From Acanthosepion esculentum (Eukaryota; Mollusca; Cephalopoda; Sepiida; Sepiidae): a stretch of 64,000 bases of DNA. Below, piece by piece: positions 44,601-55,456 of this stretch. Under the pieces are notes generated by a model. That model made no database searches. It was not told where the DNA came from and worked only from the letters and a program-made list of their open reading frames with translations. The translations under genes were made by a program, and so were the position numbers. Location: the NCBI GenBank assembly GCA_964036315.1, contig OZ038511.1, positions 7,501-71,500 of the forward strand. The letters are read 5' to 3'. The number at the start of each line of letters is the position of its first letter. Within the stretch, counting starts at the first letter, position 1.

Positions 44601-45940
44601 CTAAGCTCTGTATTTAGGAGGTAAGAGTAAATAAGCCCAGATTCCTACAGCCCTACCTGGTGGTAGAAACTAGTATAAGAAAACATGCAAAAATCTGGTC
44701 ATCAAAGACTCAAGAACAGTTTGAATGGAAAAGTATTGTGTCACATCCTTTGAGGGAAGCAAATTCTAGTCATGTCTTTCCAAAGAGCTTCTAGGAAACT
44801 ATTGGTTTCTAGTTGGGATTCCAGCTAAGCTTCCTAGTTTTGAAAGCAATCATCATTGAGGATCTTCCCTTGACTTTGGTTTGAGATTAAAGCTCTTTAC
44901 AATAGACAAGGCAGTAGATGGTGTGGATTTTGCAGTGGTCATTACTCATGTGGATTGAAGGCTCTGATCTCCATCAATCCAAACTGTATGCTATAGGTCT
45001 TTATATCTTAAGTTTTAAATTACACTAAGTTTCTGCTACATTGGAAGCAAATCCTTTTTAAACAATTATTGAAATGCAGAATAAAGATTAATTGGAGTTT
45101 TTTGTTTCCTTAACTTTGATGTATCAAAATTCAGCCAGGACTACTCCAATGAAAAATTACATTTAAATAACATATTCAACTGCAAATATAGGGAAAGTTG
45201 TAGAATACCATGAAGTTCAAGTTTATCTTGTCCAGTTTTAGTTGAATGTAGTTCTATAACTTATACCAATTCTTGTGACTATTTTAAATGCATTATATTA
45301 CAAACACACACAATATTTACCTAGATTACAATAGAAATGGTGTAGATTTTTGAAAATCCAGTGACATATTTTCTCATCTTTCTAATAAGAAAAGTAATAA
45401 ACTTTTGTGAATCATTTTTGATGGTGAAAGTATTTTAGGCAGGCTGAACAAGTATTTTATTTTGAAGTCCAGGATTTGAGGCAGTAAGAAATGAAAATAG
45501 AAAAATGTGTGTGTGTGGTGGGGTCTTCCCATATTAGAAAATTCTTAATCAATTCAAGAGAATCAGTTTTGTTGAAAAGATCAAATACAGAAACATTTGG
45601 CAGGGCTTTCAAATGGCTAAACACAAAAATCATTCTACTGATTTAAACTTTCTATAATATTTCTTGGGTTGGTAAACTATTGTAGGTGTGAAAATTCAAT
45701 TTCAGGAATGGACATAAAACAAGGGCTTGAGATGGGGGTAGGGAAAAGACAAGTGATTCTCAGTTTCCTATACAAGCAAAAAGACTGTACATGACATTAT
45801 CTTTCAAATGAGCCAAATTTTCAACCAACCATTCTTTATAATGGAATTCCAAATCTATAACAGTAGAGAACTGTTAGTAGGGTTGGCAACATCTTATTTA
45901 ACTACATTAATAATGATGGACATATTCTTAATATATGGCA
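44601..45940. other. no recognisable gene
   Basis: AT-rich with no coding-like frame and no repeat I recognise. Confidence 0.5.
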
Positions 45941-45944
45941 AAAC

Positions 45945-46760
45945 TGAAATGAATAAATAAAAATAAACAAAATAATATAAAAATCAAGTAAAATAAATTA
46001 ACCCAAACAAATAATAAACAAATTAACAAACTACTCCCGTTAGAATAGACGAAATAGAATAAAACAAAAAAATAAATACATAAAAAACAAGTAAAAAATA
46101 ATCAACCCAAATAAATAAAGTAAATAATAATAAACAAATTAACAAACCAATCCCAACAAAATAACTGTTAGAATAGACTACAATAATCAATCCAAAAATT
46201 GGACAAAAAAAAAAAAAACAGCTACAACTGCTATGTAATGAAAAAAATACTGTTACTCAAAAATTGAAAACCAAATAGAATAAATAAAAATATACAAAAT
46301 AAAAAATAAGTAAATAAATAAGAAAAAACAAGTAAAAATTAATCCAAATAAATAAATGAACGAATTAACAAATCGCTCCTGCTAAAATAACCGTTACAAC
46401 TAATAAAAATAAGCATAAATAAGCAAAAACAAGTAAAAATAATCTATCCAAATAATTAAATAAATAAATAATAAACAAATTAAAAACTGTCCCCCACCAA
46501 AATAAGAGAATAGACTACAGCAAATAATCTTAAGATTGACAAATAAATAATTTAATTAGCTTCCCAGACCAAAACAAACTATTAAATAAGTGAACTAAGC
46601 AAAGCCTCCCCAAATTTTTTACTACGTTAATAAAACATCGAAAAGAATAAATATATAAAATAAAAAATGAAAATAAAAAACAAGTAAAATAAATTAACCC
46701 AAATAATTAAATAAATAAACAAGCCACTCCTGGTATATTATCTGGTAGAATGGATTACCC
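45945..46760. repeat. A-rich minisatellite, about five diverged units of 115-130 bp
   Basis: Each unit runs roughly: aataaaaata, acaagtaaaa, aatccaaataaataa, aacaaattaacaaa, a C/T-rich word (ctcccg, atccca, ctcctg, tccccc, ctcctg), and then gaatagacta or similar. Starts are near 45945, 46045, 46270, 46395 and 46640, with insertions between. No frame crosses it. Confidence 0.75.
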
Positions 46761-46880
46761 ATAATGCACCACTGACACATATATATAAATAGACAAGAAA
46801 AATTCAAACACTCATGGCCTGGCGATTGCGGCTAGTATGAAACAGCTTGTCGCCTCTAAGTGTTGACTTCAATGTTCACT

Positions 46881-46884
<4 letters not shown>

Positions 46885-46931
<47 letters not shown>
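46885..46931. repeat. (TA)n microsatellite
   Basis: About 23 TA units following gttcacttgtg. Confidence 0.95.
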
Positions 46932-46933
<2 letters not shown>

Positions 46934-47719
46934 ATCATACCATCTCAAATCAATAAACAACCATAGGTGACCTTCCCAGAAAGATCTGTGAAAATTCACA
47001 GGTATTGTGTTATAAACTTCATGAATAAATTCCAAATATTAGGCCTATATCTTTTAATATTTTTAAGATCAGAGAAACTTGAAATTTCACTGCATTTTTT
47101 GTGTTTTTATAAATAAGGCTTTCAACAAAATTCTGATAATCATATCTCCAAAAATATTGCATGTACAAATTTGAAACTTAGTGGCAATAGTTAATATTTA
47201 CTGTAGATTACAAAAATATAAACAGCTTAGGTGTATCTTATGTACTTTTATTTTTATAAAGACCAGAAAATGGCTAATATATAAAAATTATGTCAGATAT
47301 AGCAACCAAATTAGTTTTCCTGTGATTTATTACCAAATAGATTATTTCTATACAGTAACCATATGCATTTCTGTTATGTCAGTATTATTGTTTGAAAAAT
47401 CACTTGATTTTTTTTTTAACATTGTTAAAGCTGCCTATATACATTTCTTCATCTCCTCTAGCTATGGGTTAAATAGGAAAAATGAACTATTTAACCTTGC
47501 TCAGCAACCAGTCTAGAAGGATAATTTTGAATTAAAAACCTAAGGTATGTCATTTCAAGACTTTGTGGCACACTGTATTCAATTATATTCCAAAATAAGG
47601 TTTTGTTCCGCACACAAGCCTTCACCACACCTTAATCAAATCATATGTGCAGGTAGTCTGGCTGTTTGGTTCTAAGGACTGAGTTGCTAGCCACTCATAC
47701 ATGGAAAATGACAGCAAAG

Positions 47720-47720
<1 letters not shown>
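46932..47720. other. no recognisable gene
   Basis: The 111-codon plus frame at 47181-47516 is AT-driven (Ile, Tyr, Phe-rich) and matches no family I know. I do not call it a gene. Confidence 0.4.
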
Positions 47721-47758
<38 letters not shown>

Positions 47759-47881
47759 CAAGATTTTTAAAACCATTTATTCGACATTCAACATCATCAC
47801 TTAATAAGACACCAGCAGTGTTGAAACAAAATGGCTATTTTTGTAGTGATTTTATAACATATTTATGTTATAATATTTAAA

Positions 47882-47971
<90 letters not shown>

Positions 47972-47978
47972 GAGAGAG
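47721..47978. repeat. (TA)n; then (TA)n-(GATA)n-(GA)n compound microsatellite
   Basis: A TA run at 47722-47754, then at 47886-47978 a run of TA, about twelve GATA units and GA units, ending at the TIR element that follows. Confidence 0.95.
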
Positions 47979-48279
47979 AATGGATTTATTTTTAATCCGA
48001 CATTTTTACGACAACAAACGTTATTTTAGTGGATACTCCTTATTTGAAATAGACTCCTCATTTTTATTAATTAAACTCTGTATTACCTTCTATCACTTTG
48101 CACATTCAAGATATCCTAGTAAAGAAAAATGTGTTCTCTGATAGAGACTGATCCTGCATTCCCCCTTGTAGGAGAAACCACCATCTGATCCAGTGTGATT
48201 TAAAAGTAGGCATCTATTTTAAATACAGGTTAAATAACATTTGAAGCAATAAAAATGTCAGGTTAAAAATAAATCCATT
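47979..48279. mobile_element. 301-bp element with 30-bp terminal inverted repeats
   Basis: The left end AATGGATTTATTTTTAAT, with CCGACATTTTTA following (47979-48008), is mirrored by TAAAAATGTCAGG...AAATCCATT at 48250-48279, with two mismatches in 30. No transposase inside. The right flank reads CCATTAAT, so TTAA is possible, but the left flank is a GA tract and the duplication cannot be confirmed. A MITE by structure. Confidence 0.72.
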
Positions 48280-48299
48280 AATTTCTTTTAATGATTTCA

Positions 48300-48905
48300 T
48301 CCCAAGCAAAGTGGGAATTCCACTAGTTACAGAGAGTGAAAGTGAGAGAAAAAAATGGGTATAGGGGTGATTGAGGAAAGGATAAAAGATGAACGGGATT
48401 TAAGAGGATAGAAGATGGTGATTGATGTTGTATTTAAATTTCTGAAGATTGTAGTTATCAGGGAAGCAAGTAAAAGGAAGGGAGTTTCACAGGCAGGAAG
48501 TGCAAGAAACTGTTGCAGTAGAAATGATGGTTGCATTTGACTATTTCAGCAGTAAATGGGTGGGGATCTAGATGCCAATCTAATAGCACTTATTTAATGA
48601 ACATAGTTGGGGCACCAGGGAAAAAAGCTTGTCAGAGCAGATGCCATGAAAATATTTGTAGAAAATCCTCTCTAGATATTACGCAAGAGTTCAGGCTCCT
48701 AACTACCAGTCAGGAAGCAGCAACCAGAAAACTGCCAACCCAGTACCCTCAGTATGAAAAAACATTGCAACCATCCACACATATCACAAACAATGATAGC
48801 ATCACTATTAAGGACTGAGAAAAGAAAAGGAACCAGGAACTCCTTCCTAAACAGGAAATAAAGGATCAGCCTCTACTTCTGTTCAAGAAAAGAGAGAGGA
48901 GTATC
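48300..48905. other. purine-rich repeat-like segment of unknown class
   Basis: The plus strand is rich in A and G (gagagtgaaagtgagag, aaaggaagggagtttcacag), with moderate complexity. It has the look of a LINE untranslated tail, but no protein motif supports that. The 95-codon frame at 48531-48818 is not recognised. Confidence 0.3.
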
Positions 48906-49962
48906 AACAAGGCAATAGGGAAGCCTATCTACACTTATATATAAAAAAAACTTACTAAGTTTTAACTTAGCTAAAGTCGAGATATCCATTAGAAATTCAA
49001 CAAAAAATTAAAACTGGCAGACACCTACCTCTGAAAGAACTTTCAAAACAGTCCTGGCTTTGAATTCCAATTATTTCAAAGAATATACATTCAGGTAACT
49101 TATTTGGGGAATCAATCTGTGGTCCAAAGTACTTTTTGACAATGTGATGTTTAACTGAAATGTTTTACTTCTTGTATATTAAGGGAGGGGTAATAGGTAT
49201 TGCTTTGTTTCGGTTTTGGATATGAAACTGAGCAGATATGAAGCTTTCCAGAAAATAATTTGGATGAAGAGGATGTGCTTCCTTAAAAATTGAAAATAGA
49301 ACCTTGCTTGCTGAGCAGTAAAGTACACTAGATCAAATAGTGCTTTCCTCTTAGGATGATGTAGCTCAGATACTTGCCAGTGAATGCATTTTTCTTTACT
49401 AAGATAATACAATGTTTGAGGTAACATATAGTATATATATATATATAAAAAGACAAAAGGAAAACTTATTGATGATGTAATTTTACAGATATATTTTTAG
49501 TTATATCTGAAATTATATATTACATACACATAAATATATACTTACATACATTACTACCCACCCAATTAAGAGAGTGCCTGCTATGTCATAAGAAAAGAAA
49601 TACGTTTTTGGTATAATAGCTGAAGCTCTGTGTATCATAATATCTGATTTATAGAGAATTCATTGAAGGCATACAAGTCAGTATCCATAGCTTAGGAGAT
49701 GTGCACACTAAACATAGATCGACTTATGTTGTTTACAAAAAATACTTTATTTATATCCAAAGATCCAAGTATTTCCTTTTATCTGGTTAAGAAAGAAGTC
49801 TTTGATGTTTACATAAAGAGATTGTCAAAGATAGTGAATAAAACAGTGAGAGCCATTGCCTGTTGGCTAACAAAAGATTCCAAATAGATTCCTTCAGATT
49901 TTAAATATCATTTTTCAAAGTAATCAGTGAAACTTTCTGATAGATACTAATTTTCACCAAAG

Positions 49963-49964
<2 letters not shown>
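48906..49964. other. no recognisable gene
   Basis: AT-rich with a short TA run at 49432-49445. The 82-codon minus frame at 49179-49427 and the 62-codon plus frame at 49699-49887 match nothing I know. Confidence 0.45.

Positions 49965-49969
<5 letters not shown>

Positions 49970-50000
<31 letters not shown>
49970..50000. repeat. (TA)n microsatellite
   Basis: TA run about 90 bp upstream of R1 copy 2. Confidence 0.9.
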
Positions 50001-50005
<5 letters not shown>

Positions 50006-50089
50006 TAATGAGAAAGAACACTAACTTTTATAATCTGGTGTTCTTATTAATTATTTTTATTTTTAAAAAACAATACTCAATACAATTCA

Positions 50090-50640
50090 GTAGATCCTAA
50101 ACATTATAAATTTACTAATTTAAAAATATGGTTCCATCACTACACAGGAATTACCACATTTCAAAAACAGAAAGTAAACATTAAATTTAAAATCTTTATC
50201 TCTGATTCATTTCCAAGTGATTTCTAGAATAACTTATTTTGAAATTTTACTGGCTTTATAAGCACAAACAACCTTGATATTATTAGTTGTCAAGGTTACA
50301 GGGAATTTAAATCATTATTAATAAGGGGTGGTAGGGTATTCGTTTCCATCGACAACTTCTGAATCAAATCTAAGCTACTTTCAAAATCAGGTTAAATTAA
50401 GGTAGGGGTGCCTGTTCAACAAATGATGACATCTGTTTTTCGAATGTCTTCTGGGTTTTTCTAATGAAATAGAGTTTTTTGGCATCTTTATTTTGCTGTT
50501 TAATTTCTAATTTTGTAAACAAAGATTTTTTTCAAAATGTTTGTTTGAATATGAGTGTATCATACTTTTAATAATTAAAATCTATTCCCTCAATTTTAAA
50601 GTATTATCCCTACTTTTAATAACTTATAGACTATTTTTTT
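50090..50640 (+). repeat. unnamed interspersed repeat R1, copy 2
   Basis: Partner of 42730-43220. It starts with cattataaatttactaattt (copy 1: aattataaatgtacttattt), then ggaattaccacatttcaaaa (copy 1: cgaattaccagtttcaaaaa), and has aaggggtggtagggtattc at 50323-50341. It is more diverged and carries extra sequence at about 50250-50310. Confidence 0.8.
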
Positions 50641-51540
50641 TTTTTAAATAAATAAATATATTAAAATTAGTTATTTAAAAATTATTATTCAAAGATCAAG
50701 TTTAAATATTTATGTTTTATTTTTATTTTTTATCATATTTAATTATTATTTAAGGAAAATCTTTGACAGTATCTGCAGGGTGACAGATGATCATTTCATA
50801 CATGGGAAAGTAATTTTTCCATGGACTTATCAATGCAAATGCATTTACTAAAATGAATAAAATCCCATGTTTCTTCACAGGAAATTTGAAAGGCAAAGGA
50901 AGGAAAGAAAGAAAAAAGAAAAAGGAAAGGGAGTAAAGATTAGCCTATAACAGAGGAGGGAGTTATATAGATATACAGGGGTAAGGGACCTGAGGTGGTT
51001 GTTGTGGAGTCAGGTACAGGTGATGGTTGAAAATGGACAACTGACATAAATGTAACCTATCAACACCTGTGCAAGGAAGAAGAATGAACAAAAAAAGGCC
51101 ATTAAACATTTTACAGAGGAGCTTAAAATAGAATGAGAGTAAGAATTTGAAATTCAAACTTTTATAAAAAGATGTTAATATTAATCCATTCAATAATACA
51201 TCTTTAAATATATAGTAAAAGTTACATTAAAAAAATTTAAGTAAATTATTAATATATTAATTTAATTTAAATAATAATCAATCTTATATCAATATAATAT
51301 TACTAAATTTTCAAATACTAAGTTAATAATTTGAATTATATCATACTTATACTATTATTATTATTATTATTTAAAAATTCTGTAAAAGATTAAATTTAAA
51401 TTTAAATACAATATATAAAAAAATTTAGTATTATAAAAACAATATAGAAGAAATCACCACATCTCAAAAACAACTTCACATAGAGGGAAGATATCACAAC
51501 AGAAAAAATTAACATATAAAAACAAAAATGAAAGAGAGTA
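50641..51540. other. no recognisable gene
   Basis: Extremely AT-rich (long A and T runs at 50630-50760 and 51180-51420). A purine-rich run sits at 50890-50935. Confidence 0.5.
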
Positions 51541-51544
51541 GCAT

Positions 51545-51745
51545 GAGGTTCATCTGATATTATGCTAGTTGAAATTTGTATCTGTGGTGACACTTGGCTT
51601 GATGAAAAACATTAGATGCTCTACATTTTCCCTTGATAGGGAAAATTTTGCTATTTCTAAAATTACAAGGGGAGGGGAGTACTAGAATTCTTGTTGACAC
51701 AATTGAATTTGTTAAGGATAAAATTGTTGTGGGAGGCATATACAT
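51545..51745 (-). pseudogene. possible Penelope-like fragment of a second family
   Basis: The minus-strand frame reads FPIKGKCRASNVFHQAKCHH, which resembles the CPLKGxCLxxxVxYxA segment just before GIY-YIG in some PLEs. The Cys preceding PIKG is Phe here, and no YIG follows. It is back to back with the plus-strand PLE starting at 51755. Confidence 0.4.
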
Positions 51746-51754
51746 ATTATAAAG

Positions 51755-52450
51755 AAATACACCACCCCAATCGACCCAAATAAAAAAATCAAATTAATTA
51801 TCTATTATAAAAAATTTAAGACAGCTAACCTCATCCTCAAAAATAACAACACGCCTGATAATTCAAAATTGCAAAGAACAAACATTATTTATGAGTTCAA
51901 ATGCCCCTTAAGGAACTGCGTTCCTAACAAAACTGGACTCATAAATAATTACATCGGTTACACAACCACATGCTTATCCAGATGTCTTACGTTACACCTA
52001 TCCGATCACAGCTCCATTAGAACCCATTTAAACACACACAAAAATTTACCAGACTCCATTAGAAATATACTAGTAGAAAACACAAATATATTAATTGCTT
52101 CCATCTGTAAAAAAAGGTTAAAAATAATGGAGGCTTTAGTAATAAAAAAGAAAAAGCCTAAACATAACAATATTAACTACGAACAAAGCCACAACGTGCT
52201 AACCGTATTTGGAAATTAAGACACCCCTACTACACACTAAGACATATACATAATGCACACACTCAATTAAGCTGAAAAATCAAATCATCCTTGATAATGG
52301 CTAAAGATATAGCCGAAAGCACTCGGAAAAATAAAACATTTGGACACTTCTTACACACCCTTTGTCCAGCAAAGAAAGCTCTTGTTCGTACACAAGAAAA
52401 ATTAAATAAAAAACTTAACCGTAGTACCTTGTCTGTTGTTTTTAATGAAA

Positions 52451-52452
<2 letters not shown>
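51755..52452 (+). mobile_element. Penelope-like element piece F: GIY-YIG domain and 3' end
   Basis: A plus-strand frame of 116 codons (51869-52219) has IIYEFKCPLRNCVPN, then INNYIGYTTTCLSRCLTLHL, the GIY-YIG core with its upstream Cys pair, and a Lys-rich end. Penelope-type elements use this nuclease to nick their target. After the stop come the 3' sequences TTGATAATGGCT...AGCCGAAAGC (52291-52320) and TTTTTAATGAAACTT up to the (TA)n at 52453. No RT precedes it on this strand, so it is 5' truncated. Confidence 0.85.
52291..52320 (+). ncRNA. hammerhead-like core in the PLE 3' end (candidate)
   Basis: TTGATAA, a perfect GGCT/AGCC stem with an eight-base loop, then GAAA. A hammerhead core is CUGANGA, stem II, GAAA. 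Here the C and the second G are replaced by U and A, two bases that pair with each other in the known fold. PLE terminal regions are known to carry minimal hammerheads. The copy at 3369-3396 has a weaker stem. Cleavage site not identified. Confidence 0.35.

Positions 52453-52507
<55 letters not shown>
52453..52507. repeat. (TA)n between opposing PLE pieces
   Basis: About 27 TA units. Piece F ends into it from the left, and the RT of piece G is cut off by it from the right. It creates false IYIYIY extensions in both frames. Confidence 0.95.
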
Positions 52508-52511
<4 letters not shown>

Positions 52512-53950
52512 AGTTCTCGTACGCTCGAGTGAGGAAATTCTTAATAACGCCTATTTTATATCTAAGAGGGCATTCGCTAGAGAAATTAAGATGAATGGAG
52601 TCTTTACTAGTTGGTTTTTTATAAACAGAAGTTTTAAAAGAATTATTACTAAAATTGATGAGAACATCTAAGAAAGGAAGTTTATTTTTTTCACTAAGTT
52701 CATAAGTAAAATTTAGGACAGAATTTTGTTGAAATGTAGCTTTCAGATTTTCTATTTCTTTCTTGTTTTCAGCCAAAATAAAAATATCATCAACATAACG
52801 AACATACATTTTAGGTTTAATAACTTTAGTAAAAACCTTGTTTTCAACATAGGACATATAATAATTGGAGAAGCATGGCTCGAGAGGGTTTCCCATACTT
52901 ACTCCATCAGTTTGTGTGTAAATAGTACCATTCTGGCTATAGAAAGGTACTCTAGTAGTGCAAGCAAGCAGTAGTTTTCTTAAAATATTGGGTTGGATTG
53001 ATGGAGGTGGAATTAAATTATTTTTATAATTGAATTAATGATAATATCAATAGTTTCGGAGACGGGAACATTAGTAAATAAATTTTCTACGTCTATGCCG
53101 TTGTTTGTTTTTAATTTTGTGCTTTTAAGTATTTGGAGGAATTCATGGGTAGATTTAATGCTATAGTTAGTAGGAAGATATGGGGTAATAATATCATTGA
53201 GAAATGTTGATAGTATATGCATGTTGGAATCTGAGAAATAATAGGTCGTAATGGGTATCCTGGTTTGTGCATTTTGACATTACCATATAAGTAGCCAGGT
53301 TGGTAATCTCCAATAATTTTGTTTATTTTTAAGGATCCTGCAGCAGCATTGTTGGATGTTATAAGTTTATTAACATATTTCTTTAGAGGTTCAGTGGTGT
53401 TCTTAGTCAATTTAGTACGATCATCAATAAGATGCTGAAGTTTTTTGTGATAATCCAATTTATCCAAAATTACGTAAATATTGGATTTATCCGCCTTTCT
53501 GATTACTATATTAGGGTTGTTTTTTAATTCTGTAGCAGCAATTTTGAGTTTTGTTGGAATGTTCTTGTTTCTATTACGTGGAATATAATCTTTTAGACCT
53601 TCTACCTTGAGAAGATCTTTGAGGTTTGGATGGAGTATTATCAATTTGTCCTTTTCCAGTTGACATAATGATTGATGTAAAATTTCAATTTCAGTCTTCC
53701 TTTTGAGAAGGTCGAATTTAGGTTGGAGATGGCAATTTGGTCCTAGATTTAAAAATTCCTTTTGATCATCTGTTAATTTGTGAGTTGATAGGTTTATGTA
53801 TTTATCATGGTTGTTGGGAAGTAGAATATTTCCTTGGTATAAGTTGCACAGCTCTTTTGTAATTATTCGTCACTGGTCAAGTTCATCCTTATTAATACTG
53901 ATATTGATGTGGTATTGTGTTTCATTATATTCATCTGAAAAGAAAAACAT
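52508..53950 (-). pseudogene. Penelope-like element piece G: reverse transcriptase
   Basis: The minus-strand coding sequence runs from about 53950 (MFFFSDEYNETQYHINISIN, stop near 53868), through NIVIRKADKSNIYVILDKLD and LYGNVKMHKPGYPLRPIISQ, then IDVENLFTNVPVSETIDIII, VSMGNPLEPCFSNYYMSYVE, YVRYVDDIFILAENKKEIEN, KLPFLDVLINFSNNSFKTSV and FLTRAYENSS, where the (TA)n cuts it off. The YVDD box at 52785-52800 and the LFTNVP Asp are intact. Only about three breaks are seen (near 53868, 53225 and 53015). GIY-YIG is missing from this strand. It is the best preserved RT of its type in the window. Confidence 0.88.
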
Positions 53951-54018
53951 TATTAGATCGCACGAGAAACTATATAAAAAAATAAATAAAAGCACCTTGT
54001 CAGTCGTTTTTAATGAAA

Positions 54019-54063
<45 letters not shown>
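53951..54063 (+). repeat. inverted PLE 3'-terminal segment plus (TA)n ahead of piece G
   Basis: On the plus strand, agcaccttgtcagtcgtttt followed by taatgaaatg (53992-54021) matches agtaccttgtctgttgtttt followed by taatgaaact at the end of piece F (52421-52450). It is followed by (TA)n at 54025-54063. So the 3' end sequence lies inverted in front of the RT of piece G, as known for the terminal repeats of some Penelope elements. Confidence 0.75.
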
Positions 54064-54068
<5 letters not shown>

Positions 54069-54079
54069 TCTATACATAT

Positions 54080-54380
54080 TGTTATGGTCCAAGTTCCTTG
54101 TACCACAGTGATGGTCCAAGGTAGAACCAATGAAGAATAACTCAAACACAGGTAAGGAATAACACAGATATATTAGAAACAAAAATATGTACAAAGAAGT
54201 AGAAGTATTAGTAATGACTATCAGATTTGGTTAGAGTGAACTATGTTGTCACGACAAGTATCACTATTCCAATGTCTTACAGTAATCGTCTGTCTCTGAC
54301 TGAACGCTGCTCCCTCTTGAGGCGCAGTATTTATGATGTCCAGAATAGTTCATTATTATTATGGGTAAGTTCCTATAACA
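54080..54380 (-). repeat. copy D 3' LTR
   Basis: 301 bp, TGTTATAGGAACTT to TTGGACCATAACA on the minus strand, with the inverted ends TGTTAT/ATAACA. It abuts the PLE-associated (TA)n across 54064-54079. No second copy in the window to compare. Confidence 0.8.
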
Positions 54381-54414
54381 CTCCTCTTCCGAAGCTTTTG
54401 CATAGCAGGTGTTT

Positions 54415-55455
54415 TTAATATCTTTTTTTCTTTGGATCTATTTCCAAAGGTTCTGTGAACTTTCTTTTTCTGGGCGATTTTCTTGGTTCTGGCATTGTTT
54501 GCGGTCTTTTTATATCAAATGTATCGAAAATCGTGTCCATCAACTCTTCTTGAGGTGGACCGTTAGCATCCTGTAACGGTCTCTTCCTTATTTGGTTTAC
54601 GTGTCTTCTATGGGAGAATTTTTGTCCCTGTACTATATAAACCATATTGCCGATTCTTTTCTCAATTGTCCCTTGCTCCCAGTAAGATGTATTATTTTTA
54701 TATGCTTTAAAAAAAAACTTTTTCTCCTGGGAGGAATTTTCTTTTTGGTGCGTGTTACTTGTTTCGTTTGACTTGGTAGCAATTTATCAAATGCAGATCT
54801 GATTTTTCTAGCAAACATCACTTCTGTGGGTGATAATGTTGATGGTGTAGCCTTATTTGGCGTAATTCGATATACCTGAAGAAATTGCTGTAATGCTTTT
54901 TCCGTAGGCACAGCATACGCTTTTTGTAATGCTCTTTTGATTGTATCAACAAATCTCTCCGCTTGCCCATTTGATCTTGGGTGATAAGGCGGGGATTTTA
55001 TATGTTTGACTTGATAAATTTCGCAAAACTCTTGGAAGTCTGCTGATGTGAATTGCATTCCATTATCTGTGACTAAGAAATCCACTACTCCAAACCGAGC
55101 AAATAGCTCGTGGAGGCATTTTATGGTCGTTTCTGAAGTAGGATTTTTGCAACGAAACACCTCCGGCTATTTACTATGACTATCTACTATGATTAAATAG
55201 TAGAAACCGTCAATTGGTCCTGCATAATCTGCATGTATTCTTGACCACGGACGATCAGTCTCTGGCCATGGCTTGTGGATGATTGACGGTGCTTTGGCTG
55301 CTAAATTACAACCCTTGCACATTTCCACCACCTGAGTAATATCCTAGTCCATATTTTTCCAATATACATAGCTTCGCATAAGCGACTTCATTCTATTTTT
55401 TCCAGGATGGCCCCTGTGGAAATCCTTTAAGATTCGCTTTTGTAGTGTTTTGGGA
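54415..55455 (-). pseudogene. copy D integrase and basic tail
   Basis: Minus strand: zinc region FHRGHPGKNRMKSLMRSYVY...CKGCNLAAKAP, core IHADYAGPIDGFYYLIIVDS, then FLVTDNGMQFTSADFQEFCE and PRSNGQAERFVDTIKRALQK. All three DDE residues are present. Two in-frame TAG stops occur (after NMD near 55350 and within SK*PEV near 55168). A frameshift at the nine-A run at 54709-54717 separates the core from the tail MVYIVQGQKFSHRRHVNQIR...DPKKKRY (54645-54415). Confidence 0.87.
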
Positions 55456-55456
55456 A

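Noticed and set aside
47181..47516. 111-codon plus-strand frame
   Set aside because: AT-driven composition, no motif, no neighbours that support a gene.
51755..53950. Twin-priming inversion as the cause of the opposed PLE pieces
   Set aside because: Twin priming leaves the inverted 5' part before the 3' part in the sense direction. Here the 3' part comes first on the plus strand and the RT part lies beyond its 3' end.
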